A stretch of 64,000 nucleotides of DNA from Caldicoprobacter guelmensis (GCF_016908415.1 NZ_JAFBDW010000004.1:248001-312000), one strand, 5' to 3'. Shown: positions 24,242 through 33,027, counted from the stretch's first letter. Made by a program: numbers and translations. The notes: generated by a model from the letters alone, not told the origin.

Positions 24242-24279
24242 AATTTGTTGATTATAGTGGTTTGATAGCGGTTTGACTT

Positions 24280-24615
24280 ATGATCCGTGTGGTTATAAAG
24301 AGGGACTATGGGGGAGATATAGTAGGTTTTGAAGTATATGGCCATTCGGGATATGCCGAGGCCGGTAAAGATATAGTGTGTGCTGCCGTGTCGGCGGTTG
24401 TTCAGACCGCCGTTCTGGGCCTGACGGATGTGTTGGGTCTGGAAGTTGAGTATGAGCAGAGGCCGGGGAAAGCGCGGTGTAACCTTTCTGAGGCACTTTC
24501 TCAGGACCTTAGAGAAAAGGCAAATGTGATTTTGGAAACCATGCTGTGCGGATTAAAGAGCATAGAAGAGGGGTACGGGACATACATTAAAGTTGAGGAA
24601 AGGAGGTTGAGGTAG
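24280..24615 (+). CDS. prp: Ribosomal-processing cysteine protease Prp
   Basis: Prp (111 residues) removes the N-terminal extension of L27. The catalytic pair is His22 (in GHSGYAEAGKDIVCAAVSA) and Cys34, the same residue numbers as in the Staphylococcus aureus enzyme. The gene sits between L21 and L27 and its stop is directly followed by the L27 ATG, so expression is coupled. The target sequence is present in the next gene, which supports the function. Confidence 0.95.
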   Translation: MIRVVIKRDYGGDIVGFEVYGHSGYAEAGKDIVCAAVSAVVQTAVLGLTDVLGLEVEYEQRPGKARCNLSEALSQDLREKANVILETMLCGLKSIEEGYGTYIKVEERRLR

Positions 24616-24927
24616 ATGTTTAGGATGAATCTTCAGCTTTTTGCACACAAAAAAGGGGTAGGTAGTTCACGTAACGGGCGTGACAGCGAATCAAAGCGCC
24701 TGGGTGTAAAGAGGTTTGATGGCCAGTTTGTACGTGCAGGCAACATCTTGGTACGTCAGAGAGGAACCAAGATACATCCAGGTTTAAATGTTGGTTTGGG
24801 TAAGGATGATACCCTCTTTGCTAAGGTTGACGGTGTGGTAAAGTTTGAAAGGCTTGGTAAGGACAAGAAGAAGGTAAGCGTATATCCTATGGAGCAGCTG
24901 GCGGAAGCTGCTGCTGCGCACCAGTGA
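24616..24927 (+). CDS. rpmA: 50S ribosomal protein L27 with a Prp-cleaved N-terminal extension
   Basis: L27 (103 residues) reaches into the peptidyl-transferase centre. The first nine residues, MFRMNLQLF, followed by AHKKGVGSSRNGRDSESKRL, form the Prp cleavage site; removal leaves the mature AHKKG end. The extension matches in length the S. aureus one, which supports the ATG at 24616 as the start. KEYGGTKI-type core appears here as VRQRGTKIHPGLNVGLGKDD. AAAGGAGGTTGAGGTAG precedes the start. A terminator follows. Confidence 0.97.
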   Translation: MFRMNLQLFAHKKGVGSSRNGRDSESKRLGVKRFDGQFVRAGNILVRQRGTKIHPGLNVGLGKDDTLFAKVDGVVKFERLGKDKKKVSVYPMEQLAEAAAAHQ

Positions 24928-24940
24928 TAAGGTGACGCAT

Positions 24941-24976
24941 AAAAGGCCTGTTATGCGGCAGGCCTTTTATTTTTTT
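24941..24976 (+). terminator. Intrinsic terminator of the rplU-prp-rpmA operon
   Basis: AAAAGGCCTG (24941-24950) pairs with CAGGCCTTTT (24959-24968), then A and seven Ts. Confidence 0.9.
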
Positions 24977-25148
24977 GGGTGGGAAAGTGATGGCAGATTT
25001 TAATATGCGTGAATATATTGAATACAAAGCCCAAGATAATGGCATAAACTATAATGGTCTTTCCGTATTCAAAAGAGGGAGACAGGGCAAATAAGCCAAT
25101 TGGTCATGTGTGATTGAACAAAATAGCTGTAGGGTGGGTGAGGTTGAA

Positions 25149-25619
25149 GTGTTTAGGCCGTATATGGCTATTGCCAAGATAAAGGGGGGACCACTGGCTC
25201 CCCAACTTAAAGGAGTGGTGGTGTTTACTGATGTGCCCGGTGGTACAGAGGTTTATGTTGAGGTGATGGGGCTTCCACAGTATCAGCCAGCCTCTCCTGG
25301 AGGGCAGCCCATAGGACCACACGGCTTTCATATCCACGAGTATGGTGATTGCGATGTTGGAGACCCACAAGACCCATTTCAGCAGGCGGGAGGACACTGG
25401 AATCCGACACAGCAACTCCACGGGAACCATGCAGGGGATTTTCCGGTACTGTTTTCAAACAACGGCTATGCCAGGATGACTTTTTTCACTGATAAGTTCA
25501 AGGTATGGGAGGTGGTGGGACGATCAGTTATTATCCATGAAAACCCAGATGATTATCGCTCTCAACCTGCTGGAAATGCTGGTAGGAGATTGGGCTGTGG
25601 TGTCATTTGTTTGTACTAA
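25149..25619 (+). CDS. sodC: Cu/Zn superoxide dismutase-like protein, no signal peptide
   Basis: This protein (156 residues from GTG 25149) is a copper/zinc superoxide dismutase by motif. All metal ligands are visible in order: HIH in GFHIHEYGDC, the bridging His in GGHWNP, LHG and NHAGDFP for zinc (with Asp), and IIHENPDD for copper. The active-site Arg and the disulfide Cys lie in GNAGRRLGCGVI. It has no signal peptide or lipobox, unlike most bacterial SodC. The GTG at 25149 has GGTGAGG just upstream; an in-frame GTG at 25110 lacks a site. It stands alone between the L27 operon and obgE. AT-rich gaps flank it. Confidence 0.85.
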   Translation: MFRPYMAIAKIKGGPLAPQLKGVVVFTDVPGGTEVYVEVMGLPQYQPASPGGQPIGPHGFHIHEYGDCDVGDPQDPFQQAGGHWNPTQQLHGNHAGDFPVLFSNNGYARMTFFTDKFKVWEVVGRSVIIHENPDDYRSQPAGNAGRRLGCGVICLY

Positions 25620-25810
25620 AGTGTTGAGAAGGTTCTTTTATAGATGAGCAAAAACATTTCCAGTAAATTTCTATTTACGTATTTATGTGTGTATTTCTCA
25701 GAGATATAAAGTTTCCCAGAATACAGGATGAGAAGATTGAATACCTTCTTTTATTTTTTTACAAATTTTCGAAATAATAAAAATCAAAGGAGTTTTAAAT
25801 AAGGATTGTG

Positions 25811-25840
25811 TTGAAAATCCTCGATTTTTTATTATATAAT
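25811..25840 (+). promoter_or_regulatory. SigA-type promoter of obgE
   Basis: TTGAAA (25811-25816) and TATAAT (25835-25840) are 18 bases apart, 31 bases before the obgE ATG. Confidence 0.65.
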
Positions 25841-25871
25841 ATTGACACACGGTAGAATTACAGGTGATGAG

Positions 25872-27146
25872 ATGTTTGTAGATATAGCCAAGATATTCAT
25901 AAAAGCTGGTGATGGAGGCAGAGGAGCTGTTTCTTTCAGGCGTGAGAAATACATCCCCCGCGGTGGCCCGGATGGAGGCGATGGGGGAGACGGTGGCGAT
26001 GTCATATTTGTTGTGGACCCGGGTATGCGCACCTTGATGGATTTCAGGTACAAAAAGCATTACAGGGCCGAGTCGGGGCATAACGGTGGTCCTAACAACA
26101 TGAAAGGTAAAGACGGTGAAGACCTCATCATCAGAGTGCCTCCCGGTACTGTCATAAGGGATTTTGAGACAGGCAGGGTTCTAGCGGATTTGACACATCC
26201 CGGGCAGCAAAAAGTTCTGGCACGGGGAGGCCGTGGTGGAAAAGGAAACGCGCACTTTGCTACACCTACGCGTCAGACCCCCAGATTTGCTCAGCCGGGC
26301 GAAAAGGGTGAAGAACGGTGGATTGTATTGGAGTTAAAGTCAATTGCCGATGTAGGGTTGATTGGTTTCCCCAATGTAGGCAAATCCACTATACTGTCGG
26401 TGCTCACATCTGCGCGGCCTAAGATAGCCAATTATCCATTTACCACTTTGACGCCAAATTTAGGCGTGGTAGAGGTTGACAGGGAACATTCCTTTATCAT
26501 GGCAGATATTCCCGGTTTGATTGAAGGGGCGCATAAGGGATTAGGGTTAGGTCATGATTTCTTACGCCATATAGAGCGCACACGTATGTTGGTTCACGTG
26601 ATAGATGCGTCGGGACTAGAAGGTCGGGACCCTGTCCAGGATTTTTATATCATCAATAAAGAACTAGAAGCCTATAGTGCACAGCTAGCGCAGCGCCCCC
26701 AGATTGTGGCGGCCAATAAATGTGACCTGCCAGGAGCAGAGCACAACGTGAGACGCTTAAAAGAGGAATTGGAGCCTAAGGGTATTAAGGTGTTTCCGGT
26801 TTCTGCTACCCAAAATCAGGGGTTCAAGGAACTGGTGTGGGAGATTGTGAATATGCTTGACCAGCTCCCGCCTGTTGAATCCTTTGAGGAAGAGGTGGTA
26901 GAAACCTATGAACATATACCAGAACAGGAGCCCTTTGAAATTACTCGTGATGGAGATGTGTATGTGGTATCAGGCCCGGCTGTGGATCGGCTGATGGCTA
27001 GCGTCAATCTAGAAGATTACGACTCCCTGCAGTATTTTCAAAGGGTACTGAGAAGGAGAGGGATCATTGATGCTTTAAAGGAAAAGGGTATTCAAAATGG
27101 TGACACGGTGCGTATCAATGATGTGGAGTTTGAATTCATCGAGTGA
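25872..27146 (+). CDS. obgE: GTPase ObgE/CgtA
   Basis: ObgE (424 residues) is a ribosome-assembly and stress GTPase. The Gly-rich Obg domain (1-158) begins MFVDIAKIFIKAGDGGRGAV and contains GGPDGGDGGDGGDVIFVVD. The GTPase domain has GFPNVGKST, DIPGLIEGAHKGLGLG and NKCD. A C-terminal OCT domain (about 345-424) carries the typical VERLMASVNLEDYDSLQYFQ-like stretch as VDRLMASVNLEDYDSLQYF. I choose ATG 25872, the family start, over the in-frame ATG at 25842. The rplU-prp-rpmA-obgE order is kept apart from the inserted sodC gene. Confidence 0.96.
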   Translation: MFVDIAKIFIKAGDGGRGAVSFRREKYIPRGGPDGGDGGDGGDVIFVVDPGMRTLMDFRYKKHYRAESGHNGGPNNMKGKDGEDLIIRVPPGTVIRDFETGRVLADLTHPGQQKVLARGGRGGKGNAHFATPTRQTPRFAQPGEKGEERWIVLELKSIADVGLIGFPNVGKSTILSVLTSARPKIANYPFTTLTPNLGVVEVDREHSFIMADIPGLIEGAHKGLGLGHDFLRHIERTRMLVHVIDASGLEGRDPVQDFYIINKELEAYSAQLAQRPQIVAANKCDLPGAEHNVRRLKEELEPKGIKVFPVSATQNQGFKELVWEIVNMLDQLPPVESFEEEVVETYEHIPEQEPFEITRDGDVYVVSGPAVDRLMASVNLEDYDSLQYFQRVLRRRGIIDALKEKGIQNGDTVRINDVEFEFIE

Positions 27147-27191
27147 TGGATTGTTATCAATTCGTTTAGTAGGGGGTCAAGAAAAGCGGCT

Positions 27192-27377
27192 ATGGAGTGC
27201 ATTCAGTGCCAGAACTGCAAGATGGGTCAGCCTATGTACTATTGTGCTGCCAAAGGTGAATTTATAATCGACACTTCTAAGACGACGGTAATAGAAAAGA
27301 CCAGGAGTGGTTGGAAAAAAGGCGACCCGAAATATGAGCTGCACAGAAGGAAAAACCGCAAAGAAGTGGAAGTATAA
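27192..27377 (+). CDS. Small Cys-containing protein of unknown function (61 residues)
   Basis: I do not recognise this protein. The first 20 residues hold four Cys (MECIQCQNCKMGQPMYYCAA), suggesting a metal site, and the C-terminal third is very basic (ELHRRKNRKEVEV). It starts 45 bases after obgE with a GGGGGTCAAG site about 15 bases upstream, so it may be co-transcribed with obgE. A hairpin follows the stop. Coding potential is supported by the clean frame and position only. Confidence 0.5.
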   Translation: MECIQCQNCKMGQPMYYCAAKGEFIIDTSKTTVIEKTRSGWKKGDPKYELHRRKNRKEVEV

Positions 27378-27407
27378 AAGGGCAACGCCATGTTAGGCTT
27401 GCCCTTT
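27377..27407 (+). terminator. Probable terminator hairpin after the small Cys protein
   Basis: AAAGGGCAA (27377-27385) pairs with TTGCCCTTT (27399-27407), with an inner GCC/GGC. The T-run is interrupted (TTTCGAGTTTTT), so it is a weaker terminator. Confidence 0.55.
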
Positions 27408-27488
27408 CGAGTTTTTGGTTAGCCCGTTTTTGCCAGTAGCTAGGGGCATAGGGACTTCTTTAGATTGATAAGCTTGATAAATTATGCC

Positions 27489-28415
27489 CTAATCATTTAA
27501 AACTTCATCCTGTGATTTAGTCTCTTTAGTCCCTGGATTAGCGATGTACACCAGTATTCCCAGCAATACGAATGACACCGATAGTATAATGTAATATATA
27601 AAATAGGTGCGGAAGAGAAAAGATACTGCCAAAAACAAAAAGCCGTAAAAGATATAGGTTTTGGCTTTTGCAGGGGTGAAGAGATTTTTCCTGGCCTGCT
27701 TCTTCTTAATTTTTGATTTTTCAATTTCGTCCCTAAGGTGCAGTTTTATGGCATCCGAGTCATTGAAAATACCTGCCTTTTCCATTATTTTGATCAGGTT
27801 ATTTCCATCGATGAGGTGAAGCTCGATGTCATCATGGTCTTGAAGGATGGCATTACACGTATTGCTAAAGCTTGATAAGGTAAAGTAAAAACCTGTTGTA
27901 TATCCGCTGTGTTTTAGTACATTTAAAAATTTATATATTTCAAAAGGAGGTACCTGTTGGCTATAAGGTGTATGATAAAAGCTTATGAGCGCTTGCCTGC
28001 CATCGTATTTAGCCTTCAAAAACTTTTTGCCTACTTTTATGTCTTCAAATTTTCCACTGTGCAGCAGTGCCTTGGCAAGCTGCCATTTGAACTGTGTGGG
28101 CGTAAGCTGCATAAGGCTTTTTATTCTGTGGGCGGCAGCTATTTTATTGAGTTTCGCCTGTTTTTTTCTTTTGAACTGCCCTGCTCTCCATTGTAAATAT
28201 ACTATGTTAACGGTCGCTGTTGCCATTAAAGCAAATATGAGTGACAGCCAGGGAATTTTAGACTGGTAAACAAACCATAGGTATGACATGCAAAGGGTGA
28301 GTATGCTCAATATTATGGCATCTACCACCCAGCTTAAAATTGATGCGGGCTTATCTCCTTCAATGTAATAATTCCATTCGCTTATTTTTGAAAAAAGCCG
28401 TTTCAAAGAATTCAT
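27489..28415 (-). CDS. Membrane protein with a restriction-endonuclease-like (Mrr-type) domain, putative
   Basis: The protein (308 residues from ATG 28415) has two membrane helices near the N-terminus (about 25-75), a cytoplasmic domain (about 105-240), and two more helices near the C-terminus (about 255-295). The soluble domain runs TPTQFKWQLAKALLHSGKFEDI, then KYDGRQALISFYHTPYSQQV and ELHLIDGNNLIKIME, which follows the order of Mrr-like nuclease folds. I do not see a clean D-ExK active site, so it may be inactive; the assignment is tentative. ATG 28415 has AGGGAGG nine bases upstream. An in-frame ATG at 28469 lacks a site. Confidence 0.5.
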   Translation of the reverse strand: MNSLKRLFSKISEWNYYIEGDKPASILSWVVDAIILSILTLCMSYLWFVYQSKIPWLSLIFALMATATVNIVYLQWRAGQFKRKKQAKLNKIAAAHRIKSLMQLTPTQFKWQLAKALLHSGKFEDIKVGKKFLKAKYDGRQALISFYHTPYSQQVPPFEIYKFLNVLKHSGYTTGFYFTLSSFSNTCNAILQDHDDIELHLIDGNNLIKIMEKAGIFNDSDAIKLHLRDEIEKSKIKKKQARKNLFTPAKAKTYIFYGFLFLAVSFLFRTYFIYYIILSVSFVLLGILVYIANPGTKETKSQDEVLND

Positions 28416-28557
28416 GCTACAAAACCTCCCTTTAGGAAATTTTTCCCTAAAAGGCGTTTGTTTATTCATCGTTTTGGATGAATTTGTGTTATAATAAATA
28501 TCGGTTTACATGCTGTCAGCATGGACACTTTAATTTGGTAAAATGGCATAAGGGGGA

Positions 28558-29322
28558 GTGTATTCAACAGTTACTTACGGGGAATTGGATGGTATCCACA
28601 ATTTGCCACAACTGTACGAGTGTTGTATTCAACAACTCCTGAAAAGGGCGGGATTTGAGGTGACGAGCATTACCAAAAATTGGGCTGCGTCTGTTGCCTA
28701 TGATAAAGATATACAGCCTGTGAGGTTGGGCATAGCAGGGGGAACTTTTGACCCCATACATATAGGCCATCTCATAATTGCAGAGGTAGCAAGGCAGGAA
28801 TGCCATTTGGATAAGGTGCTCTTTATCCCTACCGGTATCCCTCCCCACAAACGGGGATACACCGTTACGCCAGCTATTCACAGGTATGAGATGGTCAGGT
28901 TGGCCATAATGGACAACCCTTATTTTGAGATAAGCGATATAGAGGTAAAAAGGGAAGGTTTTACTTATACCGTTGACACTTTAAGGGAGCTTAAAAGGAT
29001 ATACCCTGAAAATGTAGAGTTTTTTTTCATAATAGGCAGCGATACTTTGCCCGAAGTCAAGGGCTGGAGAGAAGCATCGCAAGTGGTGAGATACTGCCAA
29101 TTTGTGGTGTATACAAGGCCTGGGTATGAAGTGGTCGAAATGGAAGTTCAATTTTTAAAGGAAACCATGGGGGCGTCTGTGCATACCGTACAAGGACCGC
29201 TGCTCGATATATCTTCTACATATATCAGGGATAGGATAAGGCAGGGGAAGTCGATCCGCTATCTTGTGCCGCAGAGGGTGGAAGAGTATATTAGCAATAA
29301 CCGTTTGTATGTCCAATTTTGA
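28558..29322 (+). CDS. nadD: Nicotinate-nucleotide adenylyltransferase NadD, with an N-terminal extension
   Basis: NadD makes nicotinate adenine dinucleotide in NAD synthesis. The catalytic core starts near residue 55 with VRLGIAGGTFDPIHIGHL (the HxGH site) and has FIPTGIPPHKRG, FFFIIGSDTLPEVKGW and ISSTYIRDRI. The first 54 residues have no counterpart in the usual 190-210-residue enzyme. The frame is open and the GTG at 28558 has AGGGGGA directly before it, which is too close to be ideal. A later start (GTG 28720) would give the normal length but lacks a ribosome site. It is followed by yqeK and rsfS, the conserved order. Confidence 0.9.
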   Translation: MYSTVTYGELDGIHNLPQLYECCIQQLLKRAGFEVTSITKNWAASVAYDKDIQPVRLGIAGGTFDPIHIGHLIIAEVARQECHLDKVLFIPTGIPPHKRGYTVTPAIHRYEMVRLAIMDNPYFEISDIEVKREGFTYTVDTLRELKRIYPENVEFFFIIGSDTLPEVKGWREASQVVRYCQFVVYTRPGYEVVEMEVQFLKETMGASVHTVQGPLLDISSTYIRDRIRQGKSIRYLVPQRVEEYISNNRLYVQF

Positions 29323-29340
29323 CAACAGGAGGTTTGTAAT

Positions 29341-29940
29341 GTGATGGTCGAGATGATGCAGGAAAGTGAGATGTGTGAAAAACTCAGGACTTTGATGGAT
29401 GAGGAGAGGTATGAGCATTCTTTGGGTGTCAGAGATAGTGCTGTCATGCTGGCGAAAAGGTACGGTGCAGATGTGGCCAAGGCGAGGATTGCGGGGCTGC
29501 TTCACGATTGCGCTAAGGGTTTGGTGAGGGAAGAAATGATAGGCAAGGCGTTGGAGGTTGGGATAGAGCTTGGACCTGAGGAGTTCCGGGTTGAGGCTTT
29601 ATTGCACGGGCCTGTGGGGGCAGTGATGGCCAGGCAGGTGTTTGGGATACAAGACCCCGAGATATTGAGCGCTATTGAGTGCCATACCACTGGGAAAAGG
29701 AATATGTCATTGCTTGATAAGATAATATACCTGGCTGATTACATAGAGCCCAACAGGGATTTTCCAGAGGTGGAGGAGTTGAGGCGTGTAGCCATGGAAG
29801 ACCTGGATAAGGCTGTATTGCTGGCGGTACGACGAACCATTAAATATGTTTTGGATACCGACCGCTTTCTGCATCCCCGAACGGTTGAGGCATGGAATGA
29901 CATGTTAAAGAGATTTAAGCTACAAAAACTGCCGGGCTGA
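29341..29940 (+). CDS. yqeK: HD-domain phosphohydrolase YqeK (probable Ap4A hydrolase)
   Basis: YqeK (199 residues) belongs to the HD superfamily; bacterial members cut diadenosine tetraphosphate symmetrically. His in EHSLGVRDSAVMLAKRYG, the HD pair in IAGLLHDCAKG, and the later EALLHGPVGAVMARQVFGI and AIECHTTGKRNM supply the metal-binding residues. KIIYLADYIEPNRDFPEVEEL near the C-terminus is typical. GTG 29341 (or ATG 29344) follows AGGAGGTTTGTAAT. It lies between nadD and rsfS in one operon. Confidence 0.93.
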   Translation: MMVEMMQESEMCEKLRTLMDEERYEHSLGVRDSAVMLAKRYGADVAKARIAGLLHDCAKGLVREEMIGKALEVGIELGPEEFRVEALLHGPVGAVMARQVFGIQDPEILSAIECHTTGKRNMSLLDKIIYLADYIEPNRDFPEVEELRRVAMEDLDKAVLLAVRRTIKYVLDTDRFLHPRTVEAWNDMLKRFKLQKLPG

Positions 29941-30011
29941 TTCTCCTTATGTTGACAAATTGTGTATATTGGATATAATAAAGAAAAGAAAACGCAGATG
30001 GGGGGAAGGAG

Positions 30012-30368
30012 TTGCATAATAACGCAAAGGAGTTGGCTTTGCAGATTGCGAAGATTTTGGATGCCAAAAAGGCAATGGACGTGGTTGTACTTGAGATAAG
30101 CCACTTGACTATTATAGCCGATTATTTTGTTATAGCCAGTGGCAATACCGAGATACAGGTAAGGGCTTTGTGCGACGAGATGATGAAGGCTTTAAGAGAA
30201 CAAGGCATAGAAGCCCGAGGGCAAGAAGGATATAGGCACGGTAGATGGGTGGCTGTGGATTACGGCGATGTGGTGGTACACATTTTTCATCGGGAGGATA
30301 GGGCTTTTTACAATCTGGAGAGGTTATGGGCCGACAGTTTACCCCTATCGGTTGACAGTCGACACTAA
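30012..30368 (+). CDS. rsfS: Ribosomal silencing factor RsfS
   Basis: RsfS (118 residues) binds L14 and blocks subunit joining when nutrients are low. The core is KKAMDVVVLEISHLTIIADYFVIASGNT, followed by EGYRHGRWVAVDYGDVVVHIFHREDRAFYNLERLW, the family hallmark. TTG 30012 is the only start that keeps the N-terminal helix; GGGGGGAAGGAG runs right up to it. It follows yqeK after 71 bases and precedes leuS by 103 bases. Confidence 0.93.
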   Translation: MHNNAKELALQIAKILDAKKAMDVVVLEISHLTIIADYFVIASGNTEIQVRALCDEMMKALREQGIEARGQEGYRHGRWVAVDYGDVVVHIFHREDRAFYNLERLWADSLPLSVDSRH

Positions 30369-30412
30369 AGCTTCCGCACGCGGAAACGCTAGTGATGTGG
30401 TTGAGGCAGAAA

Positions 30413-30441
30413 GCTCCATCTTCTGTTAATTAAGATGGAGC
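30413..30441 (+). promoter_or_regulatory. Hairpin in the rsfS-leuS spacer
   Basis: GCTCCATCTT (30413-30422) pairs perfectly with AAGATGGAGC (30432-30441). The following bases (GGTTTAC) do not make a T-run, so it is not a clear terminator. There is no T-box sequence before this leuS. Its role could be mRNA processing or partial termination. Confidence 0.5.
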
Positions 30442-30471
30442 GGTTTACTTTAATATGGAGGGAATTTTGTT

Positions 30472-32952
30472 ATGGAGTACAGATTCAGTGAGATTGAGAA
30501 AAAGTGGCAGGAGAGATGGGAGAAGGAGAAGGCTTTTCGCAGGGTGGAGGACCCTACAAAAAAGAAGTTTTACATGCTGGAGATGTTCCCTTATCCGTCG
30601 GGTAAACTGCACATGGGGCATGTGCGAAATTATTCCATAGGCGATGTCATAGCCAGGTATAGGACCATGCAAGGATACAACGTCCTGCATCCCATGGGGT
30701 GGGATGCATTTGGTTTGCCGGCTGAAAACGCTGCCATCGCCCACCAAATCCACCCCAGTACGTGGACATGGGACAACATAAACAACATGAGAGAGCAATT
30801 AAAAGGCTTGGGAATAAGCTATGACTGGGAACGAGAGGTGGCTACCTGCCATCCCAGCTACTACAGGTGGACCCAGTGGATGTTCCTGCAGTTCTTTAAG
30901 CGAGGGTTGGCATATAAGAAACGAGCATTTGTCAACTGGTGTCCCTCTTGCAGCACGGTGCTGGCCAATGAACAGGTGGTCAATGGGCACTGCGAGCGCT
31001 GCGGTACGCTGGTAGGCAAAAAGGACCTGGAACAGTGGTTCTTCAAGATCACCGACTATGCCGAGCGTTTGCTCAAGGACATTGACCGGTTGACCGGTTG
31101 GCCGGAAAAGGTAAAAGTGATGCAGCAGAACTGGATCGGCCGCAGCGAAGGCGCCATGGTGGATTTCAAGGTGGAGGGCAGCGAGGAGACCATCACCGTC
31201 TTTACCACAAGGCCTGACACCATTTACGGCGTGACTTATATGGTGCTGGCGCCTGAACATCCGCTGGTACTCAAGCTGGTTGAGGGCACCGAATATGAAA
31301 GCGATGTGCGCGTCTTTATAGACAGGATGCAGTACATGAACGAGATCACGCGCACGTCGGAGGAGACCGAGAAGGAAGGCGTATTTATCGGGCGATATGC
31401 CATCAATCCGTTGAGCGGACAGAGGGTCCCGCTGTATATAGCAAACTACGTATTGCTGGATTATGGGACGGGTGCCGTGATGGGCGTTCCGGCTCACGAC
31501 CAGCGCGACTTCGAATTTGCCACCAAGTACGGATTGCCAATAGTTCCCGTCATCAAGCCGGAAGATGATAGTGTAGACGTATATAATTTAAAACATGCCT
31601 TTGAAGGGCAGGGCATAATGATAAATTCCGGGCCGTTTGATGGCCTGTCTAATACGGAGGCCATGCAAAAGATCATCGAATACATAGAAGAAAAGGGTAT
31701 AGGCAAGAGGCATGTAAGCTACAGGTTGAGGGACTGGCTGATTTCCCGCCAGCGTTACTGGGGAGCACCCATACCTATTATATACTGCGATAAATGCGGT
31801 ATCGTGCCGGTACCCGAGGATCAGCTGCCGGTGATACTGCCCACCGATGTGAAGTTTACCGGCAAAGGGCAGTCGGTGCTGGCTGAAAGCAAATCGTTTG
31901 TTAACACCACCTGTCCGCAGTGCGGTGGCCCGGCAAGGCGTGAGACCGATACCATGGATACATTTGTATGTTCGTCATTCTATTTCTTGAGGTTTACCGA
32001 CCCCAAGAATACCGAGGCGCCTTTTAGCCGCCAAAAAGCCGAATATTGGATGCCGGTAGACCAGTACGTGGGCGGGGTGGAGCATGCCATACTTCACCTT
32101 CTGTATGCCAGGTTCTTCACCAAGGTGCTGTACGATATAGGGCTGTCTCCGGTGGATGAACCTTTTACCAATCTGCTCACGCAGGGGATGGTGCTCAAGG
32201 ACGGCTCCAAGATGTCAAAGTCCAAGGGCAATATAGTAAGTCCCGAGGATATTGTGGCCAAGTATGGCGCTGATACCGCCAGGCTGTTTATACTTTTCGC
32301 AGCACCGCCCGAAAAGGACCTTGAGTGGAGCGACCAGGGGGTTGAAGGATGTTACCGTTTCCTCAACAGGGTATGGAGACTGGTCAATGAGTGCAAGGAT
32401 GCGTGCAAGCATTACAACATAGGCGACAAGCCCGCTAACTTCTCTGAGAGTGATAAAGAGCTCAGGTACGTTGTGCACAACACCATTAAGCGTGTAACGG
32501 TTGACATAGAGGAGAGGTTCAATTTCAATACGGCCATAAGCGCCATCATGGAGATGGTGAACGCTATACAGCAGTATAGGGATAAGGTTGACGAGTCGCA
32601 GCAGAATATGTCGGTGTTGGGCGAAGCCATCACCCATCTGCTGTTGCTGCTGGCGCCGTTTGCACCGCACATCACAGAAGAATTGTGGGAGCTAACCGGC
32701 CATGAGGGGAGCATACACGCTCAATCCTGGCCTGCTTACGACCCGCAGGCTCTGGTACGGGAAGAGGTTGAAGTGGTTGTGCAGGTCAACGGTAAGGTCA
32801 GGGATCGCATGATGGTGCCGGTAGATGCTTCTCAGCAAGAGGTTCAGAATATGGCGCTAAACTTAAGTAGGATACAGGAATTCATAAATGGCAAGAGCAT
32901 CGTAAAAGTGGTTGTGGTGCCCAATAAGTTGGTCAACATTGTGGTAAAATAA
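30472..32952 (+). CDS. leuS: Leucyl-tRNA synthetase
   Basis: LeuRS (826 residues) charges tRNA-Leu. The class I signature is HMGH in PYPSGKLHMGHVRNYSIGD, and the second is KMSKS in DGSKMSKSKGNIVSPEDI. A zinc-type cysteine set (CPSCSTVLANEQVVNGHCER) precedes the CP1 editing domain, which has TTRPDTIYGVTYMVLAPEHP and GVPAHDQRDFEFA with the editing Asp. The C-terminal domain has VVVQVNGKVRDRMMVP. The ATG follows TATGGAGGGAATTTTGTT. It ends with a terminator 75 bases on. Confidence 0.98.
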   Translation: MEYRFSEIEKKWQERWEKEKAFRRVEDPTKKKFYMLEMFPYPSGKLHMGHVRNYSIGDVIARYRTMQGYNVLHPMGWDAFGLPAENAAIAHQIHPSTWTWDNINNMREQLKGLGISYDWEREVATCHPSYYRWTQWMFLQFFKRGLAYKKRAFVNWCPSCSTVLANEQVVNGHCERCGTLVGKKDLEQWFFKITDYAERLLKDIDRLTGWPEKVKVMQQNWIGRSEGAMVDFKVEGSEETITVFTTRPDTIYGVTYMVLAPEHPLVLKLVEGTEYESDVRVFIDRMQYMNEITRTSEETEKEGVFIGRYAINPLSGQRVPLYIANYVLLDYGTGAVMGVPAHDQRDFEFATKYGLPIVPVIKPEDDSVDVYNLKHAFEGQGIMINSGPFDGLSNTEAMQKIIEYIEEKGIGKRHVSYRLRDWLISRQRYWGAPIPIIYCDKCGIVPVPEDQLPVILPTDVKFTGKGQSVLAESKSFVNTTCPQCGGPARRETDTMDTFVCSSFYFLRFTDPKNTEAPFSRQKAEYWMPVDQYVGGVEHAILHLLYARFFTKVLYDIGLSPVDEPFTNLLTQGMVLKDGSKMSKSKGNIVSPEDIVAKYGADTARLFILFAAPPEKDLEWSDQGVEGCYRFLNRVWRLVNECKDACKHYNIGDKPANFSESDKELRYVVHNTIKRVTVDIEERFNFNTAISAIMEMVNAIQQYRDKVDESQQNMSVLGEAITHLLLLLAPFAPHITEELWELTGHEGSIHAQSWPAYDPQALVREEVEVVVQVNGKVRDRMMVPVDASQQEVQNMALNLSRIQEFINGKSIVKVVVVPNKLVNIVVK

Positions 32953-33027
32953 AGACGACTTTGTGCCATCAGTCTCAAATGATGGGAAAGTTGAGGTAAT
33001 GATAAAATGACCACGGAAAGAGCAATT

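Noticed and set aside
30370..30386. TTCCGC-AC-GCGGAA palindrome as a terminator of rsfS
   Set aside because: A two-base loop is not stable and there is no T-run; the hairpin at 30413 is a better candidate structure.
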